This document shows, one piece after another, positions 42,881 to 54,176 of a stretch of DNA of 64,000 nt. The stretch is taken from contig JACCLO010000022.1 of assembly GCA_029448655.1 (NCBI GenBank), forward strand, positions 62,001 to 126,000, read 5' to 3'. A program made the position numbers and the translations under genes. Origin of the DNA: Wolfiporia cocos (taxonomy: Eukaryota; Basidiomycota; Agaricomycetes; Polyporales; Phaeolaceae). Positions within the stretch are counted from its first letter, which is position 1. The number at the start of each line of letters is the position of its first letter. The notes beneath the pieces were generated by a model that saw only the letters and a program-made list of their open reading frames with translations, searched no databases and was not told the DNA's origin.

Positions 42881-44869
42881 ATGTCTTCCATCTCCTCCGT
42901 CAGCACTCCCCTCGCCCCTTGCAAGATGCGCCTCCGCTCCGAAGGCCCGGTGACACCAGGACCCTCAGGGAGTCAACCCCTGGTAACCCTAGAGCACCTA
43001 AGCGAGGAAGAGGAAGAAGAAGAAGAGGACGAAGACGTACTCGAATATGTCCCCCCACAAAGGGACTCCCCGTCCAACCCCATGGGAACCCGTCCAGGCA
43101 CGCCTATCTCCGGATATCCCCCGGCTCGCCACACCCGTCCAATTGGGTCAGTCACCAATATGGAAGTCGAATACTCGGGTGCAGCACGACAGACCAGTGC
43201 CGAGGTTGAAACCGGCCTCAAGGCATATCTCCCAGAAGAGGACCACCACAAGGTGGATGGACCCCTTCATGGGGCAATTCTCGACGCCGCCGTACAACGA
43301 GGTTCGGCGATCTCCCACGACAAGGTAAACACCCTCGGACGGATGGTGTACGCCCGCCTGGAGCGAATCCATGGCAGAATTGACTCCCTGGTTGGGCAAT
43401 CCAGGGCAGTCGAACAGAAGGCCCAAGACGAGCTACACGCAGCGGTCAATTCAGTCCGCAACAAAGTTGTGTCCACTTTAGTGGACCTTGGCAAGGAACT
43501 CCGGCAGGAATACACCGCCAAGTTCTCCGAAATGGAGAAACAGCTCCGGAAGGACTACCGGTCTCGGCTCGACGACCTCGAGGATGCGTTCGCCGAACGT
43601 ATGGAGAAAGTTGAGGAAGAACTTCGGGGGATTCGCAAGAATCCCTCCGTTCCCAACCCTCCCGGTGTCCGCACGCCCCCGGAAGAACCCGCACCGGCCC
43701 CCAGCACTGCTCGAACCCGTGCAGCCGAGGCCGCTGCCGCCGCACAAGCTGCAGCCGCTGCTGCAGCAGCCGTCGCCCCGCAGATTCCAGGTCTGCCTCA
43801 AAACCTGAAAATTCCCCCTCCCCCCGAATTCTCTGGGTCATCTGGAAAGGTGACTGCGCAAGAATGGGTGGAGAAGATGGGCCTGTACTTCGGTACGCTC
43901 AGGGTCTACGACGACCATGACCGTATCACCACGGCCCTCTTCCGCGTCACAGGGGACGCATACAAATTTTTCTCGCCTCTCATCAAGAAGGCAGGAAACG
44001 GTGAACCTCTCGGCACCTGAGAGGACTTCACCAAATCCGTAATGGTGCAATATGGGAAGATGACGGATAAGGAGATCGCGAAAAAAGAAATTCGCGGCTA
44101 CTACGGTACCAAGGGCAAGGAACTGGCAGAATCGAACTACTTCAATTACTGCGAACGGTTCCGCACCCTTGGCCGTCTCTCCGAAACCGCCAACGAGACT
44201 CTGGTGTGGGAATTCACCGAGACTCTCCCAGAAAAGGTTAAGGACACCTTAAACGTCCTTGGTAAGACCCCGTTCTTCAAGGCCCCGACCGACATCGAGC
44301 CCCTCATCGACTTCGCCCTGGAAATGTACCAAACGTCATATCCAGACAAGATTAAGGGTTCGATCTTCGAGAAGGCCGGCAAGAAGGACTCGGCCCCTGC
44401 CGAAAAGAAGGAGACGTCCTCCGCTTCTGCGAAGAAGTCGGAGAAGAAAAAGGATAAGGGAAAGGCGCCCGCCAAAGCCCCCGCCGACACCGCCAACGCC
44501 GTCTGCACGTACTGCAAGCAGACGGGACACTATTTCAACAAGTGTCCTAAGCTTGCCGCGGACAAGGCTGCGGGAACGTTCGTGCCTGCCGCTCAGCGGG
44601 CCGAACAACAAAGGGCGAAGGATGCAGCTGCTGCGTCTGGAAAGACCACGGCTGCTCCTTCGGGTAGTGGAAAGGGACAGGCTTCTGGCAAGAAGCCGTA
44701 CTCGGCGCCCCCCGCGGATGGCAAGACGTATCGTGCCCGAACGATCTGGGAAGAAGTGACGGCTGACTCAAGCTCAGCAGGACCCTCGGCCCCCGCCACC
44801 ACCATCGCCAATGTCGGAACCATCTCGGTTCCCCTCGCCCCAACCACACGTCTCGAAGACGTTCTGTGA
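42881..44869 (+). pseudogene. G2 Gag polyprotein with one nonsense codon
   Basis: Frame from ATG 42881 (M-S-S-I-S-S) to TGA 44867-44869, with TGA at 44018-44020 replacing the Trp of G-T-W-E-D-F (intact in the other G gag). Acidic N-terminus, coiled coil near residues 170-250, Ala-rich linker, capsid domain (P-P-P-E-F-S-G, Q-E-W-V-E-K-M-G-L-Y-F, R-G-Y-Y-G-T-K-G, L-P-E-K-V-K-D), Lys-rich segment and CCHC knuckle C-T-Y-C-K-Q-T-G-H-Y-F-N-K-C near 44505-44550. Gag end overlaps pol in the plus-one frame. Confidence 0.85.
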
Positions 44870-47800
44870 AGAACACACCAGCCCCGCAGCGGCTGGGAGT
44901 GTACAGCGCCCCGAAGAAGCGCACCTCTACGAAGAGGCTTCACAGAGACCCCTTATCTTGTGGGAAGATAAGGCGGTCGTACGTCACCCGGTATCCCATC
45001 TCGGTATATTCGGTAACTCGGCAATGGACTTTGCCCGGAGGACTCGGACACTAGCTACACGTGCCCCTCCTGTACAATACTTTCATCCTGACCCCACCAC
45101 GCTGAAATTTTTCACTTTGTATAATGTACATGGAAACGATTCTCGAGACGACAATAAATCGTTCTCTATCGAAGTGGAACTGTGGGTATATGGAAAGAAA
45201 GTAAACGCCATGGCATTAATCGACACCGGTGCATCAATAAGCGTCATAGATAAGAAACTCGTACACGAGGAAAAGTTAGTCACTCAGAAACTACCTTCGC
45301 CCCTCGAGATTCGCAACGCCGACGGTACCTCTAATACCGCCAGTAATATCAATATGGCAGTAAAAGCTTATATGGTGCACGAGGAACACAAGTCCACCGA
45401 GTTCTTGTACGTAATGGACGTACAGAATGCGGATGTGATCCTCGGATATGACTGGTTCCTGAAACACAACCCGGACTTCAATTGGCCGGAAGGAACCTTC
45501 ACATATCGGTGTACGGAAAAATGCAAACATGGCAAACGGGTTTCGATTTCTGAGGAAGAAGACGAAATCGAACCCCGCAACATCTATCAGATCATCAACG
45601 ACTTTCCAATAGATTTTCTCGGCTTAGAGGAGCCTGAGAATCCCTTTGTCGCTTGGGTGAACACCCTTGACGAAGGAACGGAACTCCTTATCGACGCCAT
45701 TCAGTCGATAACGGAGAAGTCGGACAATGAATTCTTGACAGATGCGGATCTCCAGAAATGGAAATCCTTGGTTCCGGAGGAATACCAGGAGTTTGGTCCC
45801 ACGGTATTTTCTCAACGCGCATCCGAAAGGATGCCCGAACGGAAACCATACGATCACGCCATCGACTTCCCCGATGATGCGGTACTACCGCCCCCGAGTA
45901 AGGCATACAAGATGTCTCCTCAGGAAGCGAACTCGCTAGATCAGTGGATCCAGGAAGAGTTACGGAAGGGCTACATCCGACACTCGAAATCCCCGATCGC
46001 GAGCCCGGTCTTCTTCGTCCCTAAAAAAGATGGCGGAGCCCGAATGGTAGTCGATTACCGAAAGGTGAACGACTTGACCATTAAAAATAGGTACCCTCTC
46101 CCACGCATAGACGAGCTTATCGATAAGCTTAGCCAGGCTTCGATATTTACGAAGCTCGACTTGCGTTGGGGTTACAACAACGTACGAATCAAGGAGGGAG
46201 ATGAATGGAAGACCGCATTCATTACGCCTAACGGCCTTTACGAAGCTGTAGTCATGTACTTCGGTTTTTGTAATGCACCCAGCACGTTCCAACACATGAT
46301 GAACGATATTCTAGGTGACCTTATCAGAGAAGGAAAGGTCATTGTCTACCTAGACGACATCCTTGTGTTTGGAAACGACTTGTTGGAACACCGTCGTATT
46401 GTCAAGCAAGTATTACAAATCTTGCAAGACAACGACTTGTTCGCGAAGCCTGAAAAGTGCTTCTTTGAACAAAGCAGTATTGAATACCTGGGAATGATCA
46501 TTTCCAAAGGAAAAGTCGAAATGGACCCTAAGAAGGTAGCCGGCGTAATGGACTGGCCTACACCTGCCAAGGTGAAGGATGTCCAGGCCTTTGTTGGCTT
46601 CGCCAACTACTACCGTCGGTTCATTAAAGATTTCTCCAAAGTGGTTAAGCCGTTAACCGAACTGTCCAAGAAAAACACGCAGTGGAACTGGGGACCCGAA
46701 CAAGCGGAAGCCTTCCAAACGCTCAAGGAAGCTTTCACATCGGCTCCAATACTCCGGATCCCAGATCAGGAGGCCCCGTTCCGCGTGGAAGCGGATTCTT
46801 CCGATTACGCAACTGGTGCAGTGCTATCACAATACTCTTCGGAGGATAAGCTCTGGCACCCGGTAGCCTTTTACTCGAAATCTCTATCAGCACCCGAAAG
46901 GAACTATGAGATTTACGATAAGGAGTTGCTTGCAATCATCCGCGCTCTAGAGGAATGGAGACATTACCTCGAAGGACATCCACACAAATTTGAAGTATGG
47001 TCGGATCATCTCAATCTGACATATTTCAAATCGGCACAACGGCTAACCCGGAGACAGGCACGTTGGAGTCTTTACCTGACAAGGTTCAACTTCACCATGT
47101 GCCACAAACCCGGTAAAACAATGCTCACGGCTGACCCTCTGTCACGGAGGCCAGACCATGAAGAGGGAGTGGAACTCGACAATCGCGATCAAATTTTGCT
47201 GAAACCGGAATACTTTACGGTTAGGGCGCTAGAAGCGTCACAGCAGGAGATACAATCAGGCGACGAGGACCTTCTCCGACAAATCCGACAAGCCCTCATG
47301 AACAATCAAATTACCAAAGATTACCAGGAACTACTGAAAAGTGGTCCCAAGGAATTCGGTAAAGATCTCCAGGAATGGAACATGGAGGCCGGATTACTCC
47401 TCAGACGAGGAAAAGTGTACGTTCCAAAAGAACCTAAGGAATTGCGCACGAAGATTCTGGAGTTACATCATGACCATGTGACTGCCGGACACTTTGGACG
47501 ATGGAAGACCTATGAACTTCTATCACGTAATTACTGGTGGCCTGGAATGACCACGATGGTGAAGCAATACGTGGAAGGTTGTGATACATGCCAACGCATG
47601 AAAAACCGCAACCAGACCCCGTATGGACCCCTGCAACCGCTCCCAGTACCGGAAGCACCATGGGACACAATCACAATCGACTTCATCGTTCACTTACCGC
47701 CCAGCGGCGAATTCAAACAATTCACTGCTATTATGGTAGTAGTGGACCGATTGACCAAGCGCGCACACTTCATTCCCACGTCAGACAATATCTCGGCAAA

Positions 47801-49908
47801 GGAATTAGCGAACCTCCTGTACCTTCGGATTTATCCAAATCACGGGCTTCCGAAACAAATCATTTCGGATAGAGGACCGCAATTCTCTTCTGAGTTATTC
47901 AAGGGATGGTGCGAGCAATTGGGAATTCAGAGGTCGATGACGACAGCCTACCACCCGCAAGCGGACGGCCAAACGGAGAGAATTAACCAAATGTCACAGA
48001 CTCACCGGTCTGTGCGACCATGGCTACATGGGGAACACCCACAGCCCTCCACAAGGCAGTAACGACGCGCAGCGGCGTACTCAAAGGTCCATCCAGGCGA
48101 CAGAGTCGCGAGGTGCCCTGACGTCGAAGGCGCAATCACAGTCAAGGAAGAGAAGATGGGGCCCCGGGCCAGCAGTGACACAGACGAGATAGCGAGTAAG
48201 GGGATTATCCCATTGACTAGAATCTGAGAGATGGGGTGTAAGCCCACATCTCGACATAATATATACATGACGATGGTAACTACGAGTCGTGCCCTAAAGT
48301 AATGGTCCGTGCGCATTATCTAAGAGGCACATGACAAGTAACGTACATGTAACTACTGTGACCGTAACGTGTCCGTACCTGAGGCGCGCGCTACCCTACA
48401 GCGCTAAACTACTGAGTCAGATGATCTATATGGCTGGAGGAGACGCTGGAGGTGGCTGAGGATCAGGAAGACGCGCGCGCACCTAGCGGCGCCTATGAAT
48501 ACCAATAGCGAGGGATGTACAGATACCCCCCAGGAGTGATCCGTGACACCAAATTCTAGAACAATACCTACGATGCTACATTGACGTTATCCAAAAAGAT
48601 AACTGGGTGTTCTATCTCCCCACGGCAGAGTTTGCGTACAATAACGCAGCTAGCAAGACGACCAAGAATAGTCCATTCTTCGTCGAACTAGGAAGGCATC
48701 CCAATGCAGGACCTACGGATTTGAAGCCGACGCAATACTCGGACTTAAATCAATTTGCTTACGCCAGATGGTCAGCACAAGAACAAGCTAAGGCAGCAAT
48801 GAAATTGGCTGCCGAACGCTGGTCTTGGTACTACGATCAACATAAGCGCTCGGTACCGTTTAAAGTCGGCGACAAAGTTCTCGTTGACGCCCGTAGCTGG
48901 CAAGACTCCAAAAGAAGTCTTAGTCCACGCTATTTGGGACCGTTTAAGATAATTGAACAATTATCTCCGGTCACATTTAGGGTACACATGGATGAGCAAT
49001 ACAGGGCTTACCACCCCGTATTCCACGCTTCCAAGTTGGTTATGTACAAGGACCCTGTGCATCAGAAGAAACCAGAGCCTCAACCAGAAATGGTCGATGG
49101 CGAGGAATTATGGGAAGTCGAGAAGATCTTAGATCATCGTCTCCGTGCAGGAAGAGTTGAATACAGAATCCGATGGAAGGGTTTCGGTATCAATGACGAC
49201 TCCTGGGTACGCGAAGCCGATCTCGACTCGGCATACGACATTCTGCAGGAGTACAAGGCTTCACACGCCATTCCAATGCAGGATGTTCCCCTCAGGCGAT
49301 CAGCTAGAAGGAAAGAAGCAGTTCACGTCTTCGACCCTGACAGCGACGACTGGAAAGCCGATGAATGCACTTGGCCAGACGACTGGCCGCAGTATCGCGA
49401 GAAATTTGCGAAGGATCCTAAGCAGCGCATGGTTAGACACCCCGACGGGGGATGGATGTCAGCTGACATTAACCAAAACGCGGACTTGAAAATCGTAGTC
49501 GGCGAAGGCGGCCGAATGCCGGAAAAGGGAACCAAGGACTCGGTTGGGTTTGACCTGTACACTGCAACAGGCGACGTTCTGCCAGCTCACGGGCAGACAG
49601 AATACAACACCAAACTGAAGATCCAGGTACCTTTCGGCACTTACGGACGTATCGCCCCCCGCTCTAGTCTTGCCCGCAAAGGCATAGACGTAATGGGTGG
49701 CGTTATCGACCACGACTATCAAGGCGAAGTAATCATCATTCTCCGGAATCACTCCGATATATCTATCGATATTCGGGCCGGTGATAAGATTGCTCAGCTC
49801 ATCTGCGAAGTTGCTAAAGACCCGCACATTACGCTACACGGAAAATCTTACTTTGAAAAGATTAAATCCGAGCGCGGTACTGGTGGATTCGGCTCCACAG
49901 GAAAGTAA
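44811..49908 (+). CDS. G2 pol: protease, RT, RNase H, integrase, chromodomain, dUTPase (interrupted by solo I LTR)
   Basis: Frame opens before 44811 in plus-one relative to gag and overlaps it by at least 59 bases, so expression by frameshift or reinitiation is likely. Protease A-L-I-D-T-G-A near 45220; connector; RT with F-F-V-P-K-K-D-G, L-R-W-G-Y-N-N and Y-L-D-D near 46350; RNase H E-A-D-S-S-D and Y-D-K-E-L-L-A; integrase H-H-D-H, C-D-T-C-Q, T-I-D-F-I, I-S-D-R-G; then the I LTR (47992-48548) just before the catalytic Glu neighbourhood; integrase tail, chromodomain (W-E-V-E-K-I, Y-R-I-R-W-K-G-F), W-P-D-D-W-P-Q-Y linker, dUTPase (G-F-D-L-Y-T, P-R-S-S-L-A, G-V-I-D-H-D-Y-Q-G-E-V, D-K-I-A-Q-L-I, G-T-G-G-F-G-S-T-G). 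Without the LTR and one TSD copy the length (4536 bases) stays a multiple of three. Confidence 0.88.
47992..48548 (-). repeat. Solo LTR, family I, in G2 pol
   Basis: 557 bases, TGTCACAGAC to TCCGTGACA, TSD CCAAA at 47987-47991 and 48549-48553. Promoter words (GCGCACGGACC, CATGTATATATT) read on the minus strand. An ACAGAC/GTCTGT hairpin lies at its minus-strand 3' end. Confidence 0.92.
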
Positions 49909-49947
49909 TCGTTCCATTAGGGACAATGAAACCTGAAGAGGGGGTAA
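49909..49947 (+). promoter_or_regulatory. G2 polypurine tract region
   Basis: GAAGAGGGGGTAA directly precedes the 3' LTR. The same sequence is found before the G4 3' LTR at 62876-62888. Confidence 0.78.
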
Positions 49948-50643
49948 TGTCACAGATTTGGGACATGCCACTAATTTTTCCGTAATTTTACCTATTTATC
50001 TGGTATTTCTACGACCTTGTAGACATTTACGCTGCTAAGCGCCCGTCTACACGTACACGCAACCAAACAACACGTACACAACGCGGTATACGTCCACTTG
50101 TCATAACAACACGTACATAACACGTTCGTACGCGTCAATGACTCAGCGGACTAACCCCCGGTGTCACGCGCCTTACTCATATCCCGATACCGGGCTATGT
50201 CAGTACCATTGGATAAGCGGCCCGCTCGTTATCACATGCCAATGCCCTTAGTATTACTCATATCCCGATACCGGTATATAGTTATCACGTGCATGGCTTA
50301 CTAACGTAGCCACGCCACTTCCACAACACGGACCTACGGTCCAAACACGGTTTCTTACTGGTGCGGCCATTACCGGCGCACATGGTCTATTGTAGTTTAC
50401 GACTTAGCTGTATTAGTTATGTCTGCGCACAGACCGTCTTCATGTTTGGCTCCCTTACTGGTAACCAAACAATGCATGTATATAAGTAGGGCTATCGCTA
50501 CGATAAGCCTTAGATTTGTTCTCTGCTATCGCATAGTTACATAACATTCCTACTGCGCCTACAAGCGTTTCCTCACCAGCTTCAACAACTCCTTCAAGTC
50601 GTTATCAAGCTATAGTGTGAGTCCCACAACCTTGTTTGTGTCA
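49948..50643 (+). repeat. Family G LTR (3' LTR of G2)
   Basis: 696 bases, essentially the same as 39485-40180. Followed by the second ATACG. Confidence 0.92.
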
Positions 50644-50648
50644 ATACG

Positions 50649-50681
50649 GGAAAAATAGCGGCATGTCCCAAATCTGTGACA
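50649..50681 (-). repeat. Solo LTR, family G (G1), last 33 bases
   Basis: GGAAAAATAGCGGCATGTCC then CTGTGACA completes the LTR started at 38819; followed by TSD AGTTC. Confidence 0.88.
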
Positions 50682-50686
50682 AGTTC

Positions 50687-51334
50687 GGTTTCCGCAGCGA
50701 TAATCTTTAAGGAGTATTCGTTGCGGATTTCTTTCCCGAGGTTTACCACGACGTCGAGGTACTGGTCCCAGACCTTTTCCATTCCTTCCTGGATCATTAC
50801 TTCCAGGGTCCGACTGTAGGAAACCATGTTGTCGACTCGGGAGTGGACGCGCTGAAAGCAAGCGTCTATGACCCGAGCAAGGGTCTCATTGTGGTCGTGG
50901 CTGATGGCCGCGGCCCGCTGTATGGTGGCATCCATGATTGCGCCGTGGATGTCGGCTTGTACCTTGTTGTAATCAACCTCCGGCAAGTACGTCCGGAGGC
51001 CGTTCTCAACCTCTTGGTTGGTGCAGTGGCTTGGAGCTGTGTACTCCATGCGGATGGGGATGTGTTCCCCGAGGGTCTTGGGCTGCCGTGTGGGGAAGTG
51101 CCCCAGAATTGGGGTTCCGGGTGCGCTTTCCAGAGGGTTGGAGGGAGATCTGGTTGGGACCTCCTCTCCTTCTTCTTCCTCTTCTCCTTCCTCTTCCTCG
51201 CTTAGTGCAGCGAGGGGGACCGCCTGCGTTGTCCTGGATGGACCCACTTCAGAGGGTCCCTCCAAACGCAACCACATGGTCCTGCGGGCCCTGGGCACGG
51301 GCGGGGGAGAGATGGACGAGGTGGTGTCAGACAT
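50687..51334 (-). pseudogene. Family G Gag (composite element), N-terminal part
   Basis: ATG 51334 (M-S-D-T-T-S-S), Pro-rich, a Glu-rich acidic run, then coiled-coil-like sequence (I-Q-R-A-A-A-I-S-H-D, V-H-S-R-V-D-N-M-V) colinear with G2 Gag residues 1-220. Interrupted by the G1 solo LTR (TSD AGTTC); continues at 38818. Start lies 140 bases after the ORF0 stop. Confidence 0.78.
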
Positions 51335-51474
51335 TTTCTGTTAGACGATAGTTAGTATTCCGGTGTAACCATTGTCTTAGGATTCTTAAGAAGGGTTTTT
51401 AAAATGTAGGAAGTTGCACTTTGTTAGATCACACTAGCACTCTATTTCAGAGTTAAAAGATGATAGTATTGCTA

Positions 51475-52374
51475 CTACACAATCGCTAGTATATCCTCTT
51501 CTACCGAAGTAGTTGAGGGCCTTGGAACCTTGTCAGGCTCCGTTACACCGTAGGCAAAGGTGATTTGTAGCGCTACGCATTCTGCTACTATATGAGCTAA
51601 GTCCGTACGCCAGTCCGTAAAAGAAATCTGTCCGAGTTTTTTACACGACGTTTTCATATTTCTCCACATCTTATTGGTGATCCTTCCCCGTCTTGCTCTT
51701 TCCTTCACATTATCCACCAAATCTTCTAATTCTACTACCATATTATGGAAACGGAGGTCGTTATCCATATGGAAGCCTGGGTAATTAGGCGGGTGATTGG
51801 CGAGTGGTGTGAGGCGAGTGAGGGTTCCTTCTAGCAGCGGGATGACGTGATCGGCTGCAAGGAGGGGTTTCTTTTTCCCAAAGACGAGGGAAGGGTCTAG
51901 GATCGAGTGATTGGCCGGGACGCTAGGTCCGGCCACTGGGCTGGAGAGGCGGAGGGCCAGAGAAGATGTCGCTTGTCGGGCTTCTTTTGCGGTTTGTTTG
52001 GCGGCGATTCGCTTATTCAGCTTATCGCATGCAAGCTTGAGTTTGTTGATCTCACAGAGTTCCATGAGACCTTCCATAGCAGTAATGGAATGCACTAGCT
52101 TCTCTTCTTCCGTCCAGATTCGCTTGCTCAGCGGAACTGACTTAGGAGGTCGAGGAGCAGGTTTTCCTGCCTCAGTGATATGCTTTGGCATGTGGACGGG
52201 AATCTCCCAACAATGGAGCTTCCTGGTGTAGTCTTCCTTGACAGGAAGCGTGTATGTGACATCCTCTGCCCGAGGAATGTCAGCGGTGTCGATGCGGCTG
52301 AGAAGAGACCGCTTGGCTGGCTTGACATAGGGGGCAGTGGAGGAGCCACAGGTGCGACGGGTAATGCGAAGCAT
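51475..52374 (-). CDS. Family G ORF0 of the composite element
   Basis: About 299 residues from ATG 52374 (M-L-R-I-T-R-R), ending E-E-D-I-L-A-I-V at TAG 51475-51477. Very close to G2 ORF0 over its whole length (T-R-R-T-C-G-S-S, V-H-M-P-K-H-I-T-E-A-G-K-P, E-L-E-D-L-V-D-N-V-K-E-R-A-R-R-G-R-I-T-N). It is intact although the element around it is heavily interrupted. Differences from G2 are scattered amino-acid substitutions without stops, which hints at past selection on the protein. Function unknown. Confidence 0.82.
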   Translation of the reverse strand: MLRITRRTCGSSTAPYVKPAKRSLLSRIDTADIPRAEDVTYTLPVKEDYTRKLHCWEIPVHMPKHITEAGKPAPRPPKSVPLSKRIWTEEEKLVHSITAMEGLMELCEINKLKLACDKLNKRIAAKQTAKEARQATSSLALRLSSPVAGPSVPANHSILDPSLVFGKKKPLLAADHVIPLLEGTLTRLTPLANHPPNYPGFHMDNDLRFHNMVVELEDLVDNVKERARRGRITNKMWRNMKTSCKKLGQISFTDWRTDLAHIVAECVALQITFAYGVTEPDKVPRPSTTSVEEDILAIV

Positions 52375-52395
52375 GATCTGAAAGTGCAACTATCC

Positions 52396-52981
52396 TGTCA
52401 CAGATTTTCTTAGTCTTCTACTAATTTTCCTAGGATTTCTCCTATTTTTCCCTATTTTCTACGGCTCGCGGAACTCTAGTTACGCTCCCCAATGTATCAC
52501 GTGCTTATCAGCCTATCTTATCTCATATCATTATCTTATCTTATCGTTATCTCGGTATCACGGTATCTCGTCGCTTACTATGTAGCTTCTCGAACCTTCT
52601 CCAAGGTTCCCTGTGTTTTCACCAGTTTCCATCACGTTCCACGTCTAGACCTTAGACACAGTCTAGCCCTCGCTACATCATACGTAGTCGAGTCATTACT
52701 TAGCGTCACCTGCTTGCTCACTCAGCAGCTCACTGAACAATCACAAGCTTCGGCTTCACCCTTACCGGTGCTCAACCCTACGCCCTAGTGTGGCATTAGT
52801 CCTACCTACGGTATCACGGGTCTTACCCTGCATGTATATGAGCTTGACTCTAAGGGCGTTGTAGCCTTAGAATTGTTCTCTTCGATAACTAGCATCGTTA
52901 CTTCATAACTGCTTGCCCTTAAACCTCTTGTCTGACGCCTCGTCAATAACCCATCAACCTAACAAGTGAGTTTCTGTGTCA
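52396..52981 (+). repeat. Solo LTR, family E
   Basis: 586 bases, TGTCACAGATTTTC to TTCTGTGTCA, TSD TATCC at 52391-52395 and 52982-52986. It contains a run of GATA words (ATCTTATCTC, TTATCTTATC). It lies between ORF0 start and leader of the composite. Confidence 0.92.
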
Positions 52982-53501
52982 TATCCATGAGAAACTAAGT
53001 TTCCCAGTGATACGTCCAATAACCGAAAATAGGAATTATGTAAGGTAGGGTAGTGGACTCCTTGTCAGGAGCAAAGAAGGTGTACTACGGGGCATAATTA
53101 CTCTTATGTTGCGCACAAACCCTGTGCCCAGATGGCGCGGATATTCGCATGACCCTAACGGTCAGAGGCGCCGACTCCAGGGGTAGAGTTGCTGACTGCC
53201 AGGCCGGTTTCTGGGTCAGATGATTGGAATATGGATACGCAATACCGATCCGGAAGGATCGATATTGGAAAGTGGCTTGGGTTTTACACCCTTTAGCCTA
53301 ACCATGCTTCAACAATGAGGTTGCCGTCTTAAGCCATATGGGTGTCACATCAGGGCTAAATAACCACCGTCGATCTAAGATCGCGAGGCACCAGCGCTCC
53401 ACATCCCAAAGGAGTGGGCTACGCAATCCTCTTCCGATGGGGCCCCAAATCCGTTTGACCCACATGCGCACGCCGAGCTGCCCGGAGGACTTATGCTGTT
53501 G

Positions 53502-54062
53502 TGTCACAAATCTCACTTTGTGACCGCTCTGCCTCAACGCTAACGCTCATAACCCAAGTCCCAACGCCCACCAACACGTCCTACTCCCACTACACGCGCC
53601 TTTCAGTCACCAGCGGTCCCCAAGATGCTATACGAGGGGTAGTCGACAGGTGCTACAGCGGAGTCGAGGGTCTCCCAGACGAGCAAGCAGACGAGGGCAA
53701 AGGCAGAGGAACGTCGCACAAGGGGATTGGTGTAAGACTGGGATTAACCCATGAGATACAATGAGAAGTCTGAGGAGAACGCCTCAGACTCTCTGGCTTA
53801 AGTACATGTAAACGAGCATTGCTATCAAGGCTGCCCTAAAGCAACGTGGCCTGTGCGCACGCGCCTACCAAAGCGCTAAGCTAAACTCTAAACTGCTTAC
53901 AAATACCATCACGTGACTATGCGGGGATCTTATCTATGTTTCTGGATACGCGCCGGATCTTATCTGTTTGGTCACATGAGTTTGGAGTGCGCCTATACCG
54001 CTGTAACGTCCCTCAACGCTACACGACGCCCCTGTAAGGCCTATAGTCGCGTTTTCGTGACA
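53502..54062 (-). repeat. Solo LTR, family J
   Basis: 561 bases, TGTCACAAATCTC to TTTTCGTGACA, TSD TGTTG at 53497-53501 and 54063-54067. Minus strand has GCGCACAGGCC and CTTTAGGGCAG words; the TATA position reads CATGTACTTAAG, weaker than in other families. TCACAAA/TTTGTGA hairpin at the minus-strand 3' end. Confidence 0.9.
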
Positions 54063-54176
54063 TGTTGGCTACCGCGCGTGACCTATGGCAGGTGATTTTT
54101 TACGTCACCCCCTCACTGCTTTTCCCATTACGGGTTCAAAGCAGGGCCCTTACGCCTGGGCGGCAGCTTTGGAAAA

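Larger units (their letters stand above)
39485..50643 (+). mobile_element. Element G2: nearly complete family G chromovirus with ORF0 and dUTPase
   Basis: 696-base LTRs at 39485-40180 and 49948-50643 that differ by eye at only two adjacent bases (AC/GT near 39972), TSD ATACG at 39480-39484 and 50644-50648. Order: 5' LTR, primer site, leader (with a solo H LTR), ORF0, gag, pol (with a solo I LTR), polypurine tract, 3' LTR. It is inactivated by a gag nonsense codon and the two LTR insertions. It landed in an existing LTR of its own family in opposite orientation. Confidence 0.92.

Noticed and set aside
42881..44869. RIP (repeat-induced point mutation) of the Neurospora type
   Set aside because: Copies are highly similar, and stops fall mainly at CGA rather than at CpA-context sites; CpG decay fits better.
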